From positions 1 to 21,171 of the forward strand of contig DATJLU010000075.1 of NCBI GenBank assembly GCA_035509275.1: a stretch of 21,171 nt of DNA, written 5' to 3'. This DNA is from DAHUYF01 sp035509275 (GTDB lineage: Bacteria; Pseudomonadota; Alphaproteobacteria; ATCC43930; CGMCC-115725). A program made the position numbers and the translations under genes. Positions 1 to 9,145 of this stretch are shown piece after piece (within the stretch, counting starts at the first letter, position 1; every line of letters starts with the position of its first letter). The notes beneath the pieces were generated by a model. That model did no database searches, had not been told where the DNA came from, and saw nothing but the letters and a program-made list of their open reading frames with translations.

Positions 1-1
1 G

Positions 2-1093
2 CGCATGGAGTTCTTCTATCGCGACATGCGTCGCCGCACCGGTCGGTTGATGCAGGACGGCGAGCCCGCCGACGGGCGCTGGAACTTCGACGCGGCGAAC
101 CGCCGCGGCCCCGGGCGTGGTCTCGCCGCGCCGCCGGTGCCGCACGTCCCGCCGGACGAAACGACGCGAGCGGTGATGGCGCTGGTCGCGGCGCGGTTCG
201 GCGAGCATTTCGGCGCGGTCGACGATTTCGCGCTGCCGGTGACGCGGGGCGAGGCCGAATCCGCGCTCGCCGATTTCATCGCCCATCGGCTGCCCGGTTT
301 CGGCACCTGGCAGGACGCGATGCTGACCGGATCGCCGGTGCTGTTCCACAGCCTACTCTCCAGCGCGCTCAATCTCGGCCTGCTCGACCCGCTCGCGGTC
401 TGCCGGCAGGTGGAGGCAGCCTGGCGCGACGGCGCCGTCGGCCTGAACGCGGCCGAGGGCTTCATCCGCCAGGTGATCGGCTGGCGCGAGTTCGTCCGCG
501 GCGTCTACTGGCTGCACATGCCGGAATACGGGCGGCTGAACGCGCTCGGGGCCGCGCGGCCGCTGCCCTGGTTCTACTGGAGCGGCGAGACGCGGATGAA
601 CTGCCTGGCGCAGGCGATCGGCGACACCCGCGCACACGCCTACGCGCATCACATCCAACGCCTGATGATCACCGGCAATTTCGCGCTGCTCGCCGGCATC
701 GACCCCGATCAGGTCGATGAATGGTACATGGTCGTCTATGCCGATGCGTATCAGTGGGTGGAGATGCCGAACACGCGCGGCATGGCGCTGTTCGCCGATG
801 GCGGCATCGTCGGCTCGAAGCCCTATGCGGCCTCGGGCGCCTACATCAACCGGATGAGCGATTACTGCCGCGCCTGCGCCTATGACGTGCGCGACGCGAC
901 CGGGCCGCGCGCCTGTCCGTTCAATGCGCTCTACTGGGATTTCATCGCCCGGCATGCTGCGCGGTTCGCCGACAACCCGCGCATGGCGATGCCGCTCAGG
1001 AACTGGGCACGGATGGCGCTGGCCCGGCAGCAGGCGCTGCGCGCCCGCGCGGCGGCTTTCCTGGCTGCCATGGATGCCGGGGAGACGGTGTAG
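2..1093 (+). CDS. FeS-type bacterial cryptochrome/photolyase, C-terminal part (5' end outside window)
   Basis: The reading frame is open to the left edge, so this is a partial gene; the ATG at 5 is internal. The visible 362 residues cover the end of the photolyase-related N-terminal domain and the whole FAD-binding helical domain. Four cysteines at residues 200, 288, 291 and 304 (counting from the ATG at 5) have spacings 88, 3 and 13. These are the spacings I recall for the Fe4S4 ligands of Agrobacterium PhrB (C350, C438, C441, C454). The constant offset of 150 implies about 150 missing residues and a protein of about 510. The H215-H216 pair in AYAHHIQRLM aligns with the PhrB histidines proposed to act in (6-4) photoproduct repair. 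The family is a light-driven DNA repair enzyme or photoreceptor binding FAD and a lumazine-type antenna. The family assignment is firm; which activity it has in vivo is inference. Confidence 0.93.
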   Translation, partial: RMEFFYRDMRRRTGRLMQDGEPADGRWNFDAANRRGPGRGLAAPPVPHVPPDETTRAVMALVAARFGEHFGAVDDFALPVTRGEAESALADFIAHRLPGFGTWQDAMLTGSPVLFHSLLSSALNLGLLDPLAVCRQVEAAWRDGAVGLNAAEGFIRQVIGWREFVRGVYWLHMPEYGRLNALGAARPLPWFYWSGETRMNCLAQAIGDTRAHAYAHHIQRLMITGNFALLAGIDPDQVDEWYMVVYADAYQWVEMPNTRGMALFADGGIVGSKPYAASGAYINRMSDYCRACAYDVRDATGPRACPFNALYWDFIARHAARFADNPRMAMPLRNWARMALARQQALRARAAAFLAAMDAGETV

Positions 1094-1223
1094 GGATGCG
1101 GCATTGCGGGCCCGGCGAGCGCGGCCGGAGCCTCCGCCGGGTCGAGTCTGGAGCGCCGACGCGGCTTGACAGGGAGCGGGCGGCATGGCGTGGGCTCGCA
1201 CCGACTGACCGGCAGGGGGTGGA

Positions 1224-1961
1224 ATGCGCCAGGTGATCGCCGCCAACTGGAAAATGCACGGCACGCGCGCGGCCGCCGCCGACTGCGCGACAGCCCTGCG
1301 CCAGGAGGCGGCCGGGCTCGCCTGCGACCTGCTGGTCTGCCCCCCGGCGACGCTGATCAGCCAGTTCGCCGAAGCCCTGCGCGGCACGGCGGTCGGGATC
1401 GGCGGCCAGGACTGCCATGCGGCACCGCCGGGCGCGCATACCGGCGACATCGCCGCCGTCATGCTGCGCGATGCCGGCGCGAGCCACGTCATCCTGGGCC
1501 ACTCGGAACGCCGGCAGGACCACGGCGAGACGGATGAGGAGGTGAGGCAGAAGGTGGCCGCGGCGCTGGAAGCCGGGCTGGTGCCGATCGTCTGCGTGGG
1601 CGAGACCGAGGCGCAGCGCACCGCCGGGCGGGAGACCGAGACGGTCGGCTGGCAGCTCTCCGGCAGCCTGCCGCATGGCTTTCGCGGCCTGATCGCCTAT
1701 GAGCCGATCTGGGCGATCGGCACCGGCCGGACGGCGACGCTGGCCGATATCGGCACCATGCACGCCTTCATCCGCGAGGAGCTGGTGCGGCAGTTCATGC
1801 AGCCTGGCCGGGCGATCCCGATCCTGTATGGCGGCTCGGTGAAGCCGGGGAACGCGGCCGAGATTCTGGGCGTGGCCGAGGTGGGCGGCGCGCTGGTCGG
1901 TGGCGCCAGCCTGATCCCCGCGGATTTTCTCGTAATCGCGCGGGCGGCCTGCCCCGAATGA
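1224..1961 (+). CDS. tpiA: Triosephosphate isomerase
   Basis: Interconverts dihydroxyacetone phosphate and glyceraldehyde 3-phosphate in the cytoplasm. The 245-residue product has the family's full length. Substrate-binding N8 and K10 lie in AANWKMHG, the electrophile H93 in ILGHSERR, the catalytic base E160 in AYEPIWAIGTG (start of mobile loop 6), and the phosphate-binding YGGSVKP follows at about 202-208. The loop 6 segment reads GTGRTA, with Arg where many homologues have Lys, which looks harmless. A purine-rich AGGGGGTGG ends one base before the ATG, so the start is well supported. It is followed by secG, the usual alphaproteobacterial partner. Leucine codons are strongly CTG-biased (17 CTG to 3 CTC by hand count), unlike the genes after 2599. 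Confidence 0.98.
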   Translation: MRQVIAANWKMHGTRAAAADCATALRQEAAGLACDLLVCPPATLISQFAEALRGTAVGIGGQDCHAAPPGAHTGDIAAVMLRDAGASHVILGHSERRQDHGETDEEVRQKVAAALEAGLVPIVCVGETEAQRTAGRETETVGWQLSGSLPHGFRGLIAYEPIWAIGTGRTATLADIGTMHAFIREELVRQFMQPGRAIPILYGGSVKPGNAAEILGVAEVGGALVGGASLIPADFLVIARAACPE

Positions 1962-1972
1962 TCCACCGGATC

Positions 1973-1996
1973 GCGGCGGCGCTGTCATGCCGCCGC
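1973..1996 (+). repeat. Small GC-rich inverted repeat between tpiA and secG
   Basis: An 8-bp perfect stem (GCGGCGGC at 1973-1980, GCCGCCGC at 1989-1996) encloses an 8-base loop and starts 12 bases after the tpiA stop. No T-run follows, so it is not a convincing intrinsic terminator. It covers the alternative upstream in-frame ATG of secG at 1987, which makes that ATG a less likely start. It may be chance in sequence this GC-rich. Confidence 0.3.
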
Positions 1997-2037
1997 CCTT
2001 GTCCCAGCCGCCGGCCCCGACTAGAAGCCTTCGCCCC

Positions 2038-2514
2038 ATGACCACCGTTCTGCTGATCGTGCACCTGTTCGTGACGCTTGCCCTGATCGGCGTGGTGCTG
2101 ATCCAGCGCAGCGAGGGCGGGGGGCTCGGCATCGGCTCCTCCCAGGGCATGGGGTCGTTCATGTCCGGGCGCGGCACCGCCAATCTCCTGACCCGCACGA
2201 CCGCCATCCTGGCGACGATCTTCATGGCGCTGTCGCTGACGCTGGCGCTGCTGAACCGCGGCACGTCGGGCGTCGGGCGCTCGATCCTGGACGTCCCGGC
2301 AACCCGGCAGGCTTTACCCGCTCTCCCGCCCGGGCCGCCCACCAGGCCGGGTTCGGAGGGTGCCGGCGCGGTCTCCGGCGGGCCTGGCACCCCGCGCGCC
2401 GCCCCGACCGCCAATCCCAAGCTCCCGCCCGCCCAGCCGGTGACCGGCAAGGCGGCCGGCGCTCCCCCCGGCACCACCCCCGCGACGCCGCCCCCCAAGG
2501 TGCCGACGAACTGA
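2038..2514 (+). CDS. secG: Preprotein translocase subunit SecG
   Basis: Inner-membrane accessory subunit of the SecYEG channel. From the ATG at 2038 the product has 158 residues. Transmembrane segment 1 is about residues 3-23 (starts MTTVLLIVHLFV), followed by the family motif VLIQRSEGGGLG, a Gly/Ser-rich cytoplasmic loop containing SGRGTANLLTR, and transmembrane segment 2 at about 53-73. The remaining 80 or so residues are a Pro/Ala/Gly-rich tail, a common extension in alphaproteobacterial SecG and probably disordered. An in-frame ATG at 1987 would add 17 Pro-rich residues before the first membrane segment. I prefer 2038 because SecG proteins normally begin right at the first helix, although neither start has a clear Shine-Dalgarno sequence. 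Codon bias matches tpiA (CTG-rich). Confidence 0.93.
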   Translation: MTTVLLIVHLFVTLALIGVVLIQRSEGGGLGIGSSQGMGSFMSGRGTANLLTRTTAILATIFMALSLTLALLNRGTSGVGRSILDVPATRQALPALPPGPPTRPGSEGAGAVSGGPGTPRAAPTANPKLPPAQPVTGKAAGAPPGTTPATPPPKVPTN

Positions 2515-2519
2515 GCAAC

Positions 2520-2541
2520 GCCCGGGCGTGCCAGCCCGGGC
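2520..2541 (+). terminator. Possible hairpin after secG (weak terminator candidate)
   Basis: Two copies of the self-complementary octamer GCCCGGGC (2520-2527 and 2534-2541) are separated by GTGCCA, giving an 8-bp G+C stem with a 6-base loop just after the secG stop. No U-tract follows, so classical intrinsic termination is doubtful. It could act in Rho-dependent termination, as mRNA 3'-end protection, or not at all. It lies in the same 84-base gap where leucine codon usage changes. Confidence 0.35.
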
Positions 2542-2598
2542 TGATCTGCGAGGTAGCGGGTTCACGGCGCCGCTGATGCCGTTGTAGGGTGGGGGCCC

Positions 2599-4227
<1,629 letters not shown>

Positions 4228-4243
4228 AACGTGCGTTGCATCT

Positions 4244-4353
4244 ACCCCCCACCCCAACCCTCCCCCTCAAGGGGGGAGGGGGAAACTTTTTGCAGGTTAG
4301 GTTGCAAATTAAATCGCCGCTCCCCCCTTGAGGGGGAGGGAAGGGAGGGGGGT
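4244..4353 (+). repeat. G/C-run palindromic repeat, copy 1 (REPIN-like), between pyrG and kdsA
   Basis: The left half (4244-4277, C-rich) and right half (4321-4353, G-rich) are inverted copies of each other: the same 7 bases at one end and 17 at the other, with a few substitutions and one indel between. They are separated by an unrelated, relatively AT-rich 43-base loop. Each half also contains its own small hairpin, CCCCC-TCAA-GGGGG on the left and CCCCCTTGAGGGGG on the right. Both halves recur base for base at 13097-13130 and 13163-13195, around a different loop. The right half holds four G-runs (4332-4336, 4338-4340, 4343-4345, 4347-4352) with 1-2-base loops, a canonical G-quadruplex motif on the coding strand. 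A pair of inverted hairpin units is the architecture of REP doublets; membership in a named family is not established here. Confidence 0.9.
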
Positions 4354-4387
4354 GATGCAGAGCTCGCCGCCGACCTATAACAGCACG

Positions 4388-5230
4388 ATGACCCACCCCC
4401 ACCACGTCCATATCGGCAATCTCACCCTCGGCAATGACCGTCCGCTGGCGATCATTGCCGGGCCTTGTGCGCTCGAAAGCCGCGCTCATGCGCTAGAGAT
4501 GAGCCACGCGCTCAGCGAGATGACGGCGCGGCTCGGCCTCGGCCTCATCTACAAGACCTCGTTCGACAAGGCGAACCGCACCTCGATCGCGGCCGAGCGC
4601 GGCCTCGGGCTCGAGGCGAGCCTGCCGATCCTGGCCGAGGTGCGCGAGACCTATGGCTGCCCGGTGTTGACCGATGTGCATGCGCCGGAGCAATGCGCCG
4701 CCGTCGCCGAAGCCGTCGATGTGCTGCAGATCCCGGCCTTCCTCTGCCGCCAGACCGATCTCCTCGTCGCCGCGGCGAAGACCGGACGGCCGATCAACAT
4801 CAAGAAGGGTCAGTTCCTCGCGCCCTGGGATATGAAGAACGTGGCGAAGAAGGTCTCGGCCGCCGGCAATGACAACATCCTGCTCTGCGAGCGCGGCGTC
4901 TCCTTCGGCTACAACACGCTGGTCAACGACATGCGCGCGCTGCCGATCATGGCGGAGACGGGCTACCCCATCGTCTTCGACGCGACGCACTCGGTGCAGC
5001 AGCCCGGCGGCAAGGGCGATGCCACCGGCGGCGAGCGCCGCTTCGTTCCGATGCTGGCGCGCGCCGCCGTTGCCGTGGGGGTCGCGGCGGTGTTCATGGA
5101 GACGCATCAGGATCCCGATCGCGCCCCCTCCGACGGGCCCAACATGGTGCGGCTGCAGGACATGCCGGCGCTGATGGCGGATCTCCAGGCGTTCGACCGG
5201 CTGGCGAAGGCGAAACCGCTCGCAGTCTAA
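4388..5230 (+). CDS. kdsA: 2-dehydro-3-deoxyphosphooctonate aldolase (Kdo-8-phosphate synthase)
   Basis: Condenses phosphoenolpyruvate with arabinose 5-phosphate to give Kdo-8-phosphate, for lipid A-Kdo in the outer membrane. From ATG 4388 the product is 280 residues, the usual length, and starts MTHPHHVHIGNLTLGNDRPL as homologues do. IIAGPCALESR places a cysteine at residue 27, the mark of the metal-dependent class (the E. coli type has Asn there). KTSFDKANRTS, INIKKGQFLAPWDM, DATHSVQQPG and METHQDPDRAPSDGPNM carry the other substrate and metal positions. The start is not certain. An in-frame ATG at 4355 would add 11 residues and sits directly behind the purine-rich repeat (GGGAGGGGGGTGATG), whereas 4388 has no Shine-Dalgarno match. 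The next gene starts 9 bases after the stop. Confidence 0.96.
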   Translation: MTHPHHVHIGNLTLGNDRPLAIIAGPCALESRAHALEMSHALSEMTARLGLGLIYKTSFDKANRTSIAAERGLGLEASLPILAEVRETYGCPVLTDVHAPEQCAAVAEAVDVLQIPAFLCRQTDLLVAAAKTGRPINIKKGQFLAPWDMKNVAKKVSAAGNDNILLCERGVSFGYNTLVNDMRALPIMAETGYPIVFDATHSVQQPGGKGDATGGERRFVPMLARAAVAVGVAAVFMETHQDPDRAPSDGPNMVRLQDMPALMADLQAFDRLAKAKPLAV

Positions 5231-5239
5231 GAGGGGCGC

Positions 5240-5911
5240 ATGTCCGATCCGTCGGCAGGGGAGCCTCGCGGCAATTTCAGCTTCAAGCAGATGCTGCCGA
5301 CGCTCGTCTTCGACGTGGCGATGCCGATCATTCTGTTCAATCTGCTGACGCGAGCGGGCGTTTCGACGCTCTGGGCGCTGGCGGCGGGCGGGCTCTCGCC
5401 GGCGCTGAACAATATTCGCATCTGGGTGAAGTCGCGCCGGCTCGAGCCGCTCGGCATCATCGTCATGACGTTCCTCGCGGTCGGAACGGCGGTGTCGCTG
5501 ATCTCGGGCAGCGTGTTCCTGGTGCTGATCAAGGAATCGTTTCTGACCGCGACCTTTGGCATCATCTGTCTCGGCTCGCTCTTCGCCGCCCGGCCGCTGC
5601 TCTTCTACATCATCCGGCAATTCGTCGCCGGCGACGATCCCGCGCGGATCGAATGGTGGAACGGGCTCTGGCAAATTCCCGATTTTCGTCGGGCGCTGCG
5701 GTTCGTGACCGCGATTTGGGGCGGCGTCTACCTCACCGAGGCGCTGATCCGGGTCGGCTTTGCGCTGTTCCTGGCGCCGGCGCAGGTTGTGGCGATCTCA
5801 CCGGTGATGGCATTCACGGTGCTGATCGCGCTCATCGCCTGGACGCGGCGCTATATGCTGGCGCTGCGCGAGCGGCGCTTGCGGGAGCAGCAGCAGGGCC
5901 AATCGGCGTAA
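5240..5911 (+). CDS. VC0807-like multi-pass membrane protein, function unknown
   Basis: A 223-residue protein with about five or six hydrophobic segments, roughly residues 20-40, 44-56, 73-93, 104-127, 155-178 and 183-205. Between segments lie the charged stretches IRIWVKSRRLEPLG and FVAGDDPARIEWWNGLW. The pattern of an N-terminal LPTLVFDVAMPIILFNLL, then LWALAAGGLSPALNNIRIWV, then IKESFLTATFGIICLGSL and RPLLFY resembles the VC0807 family of integral membrane proteins, for which I know no established function. GAGGGG lies 4 bases before the ATG, and the gene follows kdsA by 9 bases, so the two are almost certainly cotranscribed. Association with the envelope or with Kdo synthesis is guilt by neighbourhood only. 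Confidence 0.8.
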   Translation: MSDPSAGEPRGNFSFKQMLPTLVFDVAMPIILFNLLTRAGVSTLWALAAGGLSPALNNIRIWVKSRRLEPLGIIVMTFLAVGTAVSLISGSVFLVLIKESFLTATFGIICLGSLFAARPLLFYIIRQFVAGDDPARIEWWNGLWQIPDFRRALRFVTAIWGGVYLTEALIRVGFALFLAPAQVVAISPVMAFTVLIALIAWTRRYMLALRERRLREQQQGQSA

Positions 5912-5942
5912 GCCGCTCTCTTGCCTCGCCTGGACTTGCAGG

Positions 5943-6237
5943 CTATCTCCCGCCCAAAGCCCGTATTTCTCCCACGGGCGCGCGCTGCGACGGCGATCTT
6001 TGGCGCCAGGGTAGGAGGCGCGACGCGCAGCGATGCCGGCATCGTAAGTGTCGCGACGACGCCCCCTGGCGCCAAAGAGCGCCGTCCCTTCGGGTTGCAC
6101 AGGGTTGGCGCGCTGCCGCGTCGCTCGGCCTTGACGATGCTTCCAGCATCGCCTACGGCCTCGCTCCTAACTTCGCGCCAACCCTGTGCAACGCAGCACG
6201 TGCCCGTGGGAGAAATACGGGCTAGATCGGGAGACAG
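5943..6237 (+). repeat. Complex palindromic element (cloverleaf-like, REPIN/MITE-like) upstream of eno
   Basis: This fills most of a 327-base gap without a convincing gene. Outer inverted repeat: 5959-5979 is the exact reverse complement of 6202-6222 (21 of 21). Pairing continues with few mismatches inward to about 5989/6192 and outward through CTATCTCCCG (5943-5952) against CGGGAGACAG (6228-6237). Each 21-base half is itself a hairpin (GCCCGT...ACGGGC with a 9-base loop). Inside are two arms. Arm A is 5989-6011 against 6064-6086 (22 of 23 pairs) around the perfect palindrome CGATGCCGGCATCG (6031-6044). Arm B is 6094-6112 against 6174-6192 (19 of 19) around CGATGC-TTCCA-GCATCG (6135-6151). 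A CCTTCGGG mini-hairpin lies between the arms. Reading frames crossing the element, including an N-terminal extension of eno, are not credible proteins. No target-site duplication is obvious. Confidence 0.92.
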
Positions 6238-6238
6238 C

Positions 6239-7516
<1,278 letters not shown>

Positions 7517-7561
7517 TCTCTCCTCATTCTTGCCAAACTCCGGGTTGAATCTCCGCGGGCC

Positions 7562-8005
7562 ATGACGCCCGACCGCTATCTTCTGCTCGCCGACGCCGTT
7601 CTCTTCGTCCATCTCGCGATCATTGCCTTCAACCTCTTCGGTCTCGTCGCCATCCCGCTCGGCGGCTGGCTCGGCTGGCGCTTCGTGCGCGTGTTGTGGT
7701 GGCGGGCGCTTCATGTCGGCATTCTGGCGGTGGTGGCGCTGCAGGCGGCGCTGGGCCGCCTCTGCTTCCTGACGGACTGGCAGAGCGCGGCGCTCGACGC
7801 GGCCGGCACCGAAGCTGCGCGCGAGCCGCTCATCGCCGGCTTCGTCAACCGGCTGATCTACTGGCCGCTCCCGCTCTGGGTTTTCACGGTGATCTACATC
7901 GCGGTCTGCGTTTATGTGCTGCTGCTATGGTGGTTGGTGCCGCCGGGCCGCGCTCGGATGCGACAAATTGACTCGGGATCGGAGGCCGCGACTCGGCGTC
8001 GTTGA
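7562..8005 (+). CDS. DUF2784 family membrane protein
   Basis: A 147-residue small membrane protein. It starts MTPDRYLLLADAVLFVHLAI, matching the DUF2784 opening in which a helix carrying a conserved His follows 'LLADxVxxxH'. Hydrophobic segments are about residues 8-37, 47-66 and 98-128. The loop GRLCFLTDWQSAAL corresponds to the Cys-containing family motif that usually reads 'CPLTxxEN', and LIYWPLPLW to the later conserved Pro-containing helix. The function is unknown. It lies 45 bases after eno and its stop is 32 bases before the chosen ftsB start, so it probably belongs to the eno-ftsB transcript. There is no clear Shine-Dalgarno sequence before the ATG, but it is the only plausible start before the first helix. 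Confidence 0.82.
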   Translation: MTPDRYLLLADAVLFVHLAIIAFNLFGLVAIPLGGWLGWRFVRVLWWRALHVGILAVVALQAALGRLCFLTDWQSAALDAAGTEAAREPLIAGFVNRLIYWPLPLWVFTVIYIAVCVYVLLLWWLVPPGRARMRQIDSGSEAATRRR

Positions 8006-8037
8006 CGGCGCGACTCGGCCGTGATTCCCTCCTGGGT

Positions 8038-8358
8038 GTGTCGATTGTCCTCGAGATACGCCGGCGTGCGCGACTGATCATCGGGCCCATCCTGGGGATC
8101 AGCCTCTGCGCGTATTTCGCGTATCACCTGGTGCAGGGCGATCGGGGCCTGACGGCGTGGATGCGCCTCAATCAGGAAGTCCGCGAGGCCAAGACGACCC
8201 TTGCCGCTGTGGAGGCCGAGCGATCAACGCTCGAGCGGCGGGTCGACTTGCTGCGCCCCGACCACCTCGACCGCGACATGCTCGACGAGCGTGCGCGCAG
8301 CCAGCTCAATCTCGCCGCCCCCAACGACATCGTCATCTTCGACACGAAGTCGCGCTGA
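8038..8358 (+). CDS. ftsB: Septum formation initiator FtsB (DivIC family)
   Basis: Divisome protein; in well-studied bacteria FtsB pairs with FtsL and FtsQ to link early and late cell-division proteins. With the GTG start at 8038 the product is 106 residues: a short basic N-terminus (MSIVLEIRRRAR), one transmembrane helix at about 13-32 (IIGPILGISLCAYFAYHLV), the typical QGDRGL, a coiled coil at about 43-70 and the conserved tail with DMLDERARSQLNLAAPNDIVIF. An in-frame TTG at 8002 would add 12 residues and overlap the DUF2784 stop. Neither has a good Shine-Dalgarno sequence, and I chose GTG because homologues begin just before the IRRRAR stretch. Its place between eno and pdhA is the usual one in alphaproteobacteria. 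Confidence 0.88.
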   Translation: MSIVLEIRRRARLIIGPILGISLCAYFAYHLVQGDRGLTAWMRLNQEVREAKTTLAAVEAERSTLERRVDLLRPDHLDRDMLDERARSQLNLAAPNDIVIFDTKSR

Positions 8359-8366
8359 GCGCCGGC

Positions 8367-9029
8367 TCAGCCGCGCAGCTTTGCTGCCTCGGGCTTGACC
8401 TTGATCGTCGTCCCCTTCGCGTCGGGGATGAAATGCAGCTCCACCTCGATGATCTTGCCGCAGCGCCAGACCGTCCAAAGCTCGCGCCACGGCCGCGCTT
8501 CTTGGCCCGGCTTCAGCTTCAGTACCGGCCCACCGTCGTAATCCTCAAACCGCGTATCGGTGACGGCAAGACGCCGGCAGTCCTTGACGAGCCCCGCCGT
8601 CGCCATGAACACATGGCGCACCCCGTCATGCTGCGCCGCCGCGTCGGCCCTGGTCGTTCCCGGCAGCAGCCCGAAAAACTGCGGCTGCTGATGGGGCAGG
8701 GCAATGGTCTCGACGTTGAAGCGCCGGGTCCGACCGCAGCCGGTGACGGTCACCGGCTCCGACCACACCCCGTCGAGGAGCCGGCCAAAGGCATCGAAGC
8801 GCGGCGCGCGCTCGACCTGCAGCGGGAGCGTGGGCTCGAGCTCCACGGTGCCACAGCCATCGGGCAGCTGCGCGTTGCTCTGGCGCGCCGCGGCGATGAC
8901 GGCGTCGCGATGAGCGAAGCTGGCGAGATAGCGCGACAGCTCCGGCGATAGCGCTGCGCCCGGCGCTTGCGCCGCCGCCGGGGCGGACAGCAGGAGGAAG
9001 GCGGCGAAGACAAGGTGCAGGCGCGGCAA
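8367..9029 (-). CDS. Putative exported protein of unknown function
   Basis: From a TTG start at 9029 the product has 220 residues with a textbook signal peptide (basic N-terminus, hydrophobic LVFAAFLLLSAPAAA, likely cleavage near AQA). TTG is preferred to the upstream in-frame ATG at 9065 because GGAGG (9040-9036) sits 6 bases before it and the signal peptide then begins correctly; the ATG has no ribosome binding site. The mature protein has cysteines in DGCGTVE, TGCGRTRR, KDCRRL and WRCGKII, an even number suited to two periplasmic disulfides, and conserved-looking aromatic and proline segments (QQPQFFGLLPG, WRELWTVWRCG). I do not recognise the family. It converges on ftsB with an 8-base gap and is divergent from pdhA. 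Confidence 0.8.
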   Translation of the reverse strand: MPRLHLVFAAFLLLSAPAAAQAPGAALSPELSRYLASFAHRDAVIAAARQSNAQLPDGCGTVELEPTLPLQVERAPRFDAFGRLLDGVWSEPVTVTGCGRTRRFNVETIALPHQQPQFFGLLPGTTRADAAAQHDGVRHVFMATAGLVKDCRRLAVTDTRFEDYDGGPVLKLKPGQEARPWRELWTVWRCGKIIEVELHFIPDAKGTTIKVKPEAAKLRG

Positions 9030-9035
9030 ATAAGA

Positions 9036-9040
9036 CCTCC
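9036..9040 (-). promoter_or_regulatory. Shine-Dalgarno sequence deciding a TTG start
   Basis: On the minus strand the sequence reads GGAGG, then six bases, then TTG. This is the only good ribosome binding site near the 5' end of the exported-protein gene, and it moves the start 12 codons inward from the first in-frame ATG. Confidence 0.7.
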
Positions 9041-9145
9041 GGCGATAGCGGCTCGACCGGCGCATGATAGCACATAGCCGGCATCGCGCCCCTGCGGGCC
9101 GCCCCCAACCCGGCCTTGCCGCGCCATTTCAACCCGATTAACGAG

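Noticed and set aside
1166..1171. Exact TTGACA upstream of tpiA as a -35 element
   Set aside because: No acceptable -10 hexamer lies 15-19 bases downstream, so I did not annotate a promoter.
996..2498. A 500-codon minus-strand frame across tpiA and secG
   Set aside because: Antisense to two recognised genes, with a Pro/Arg/Ala-rich product lacking family features.
4244..4353. The G/C-run repeat as an intrinsic terminator of pyrG
   Set aside because: The hairpin is strong, but the same unit occurs inside the pdh operon and lacks a following U-tract (G-runs follow); a repeat element explains it better.
5921..6238. N-terminal extension of the enolase frame (106 codons) and overlapping frames on both strands
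   Set aside because: The extension is the palindromic element in translation; enolases start at the MSAITDIHGREILDSRG position (6239). Frames on both strands arise because the element is an inverted repeat.
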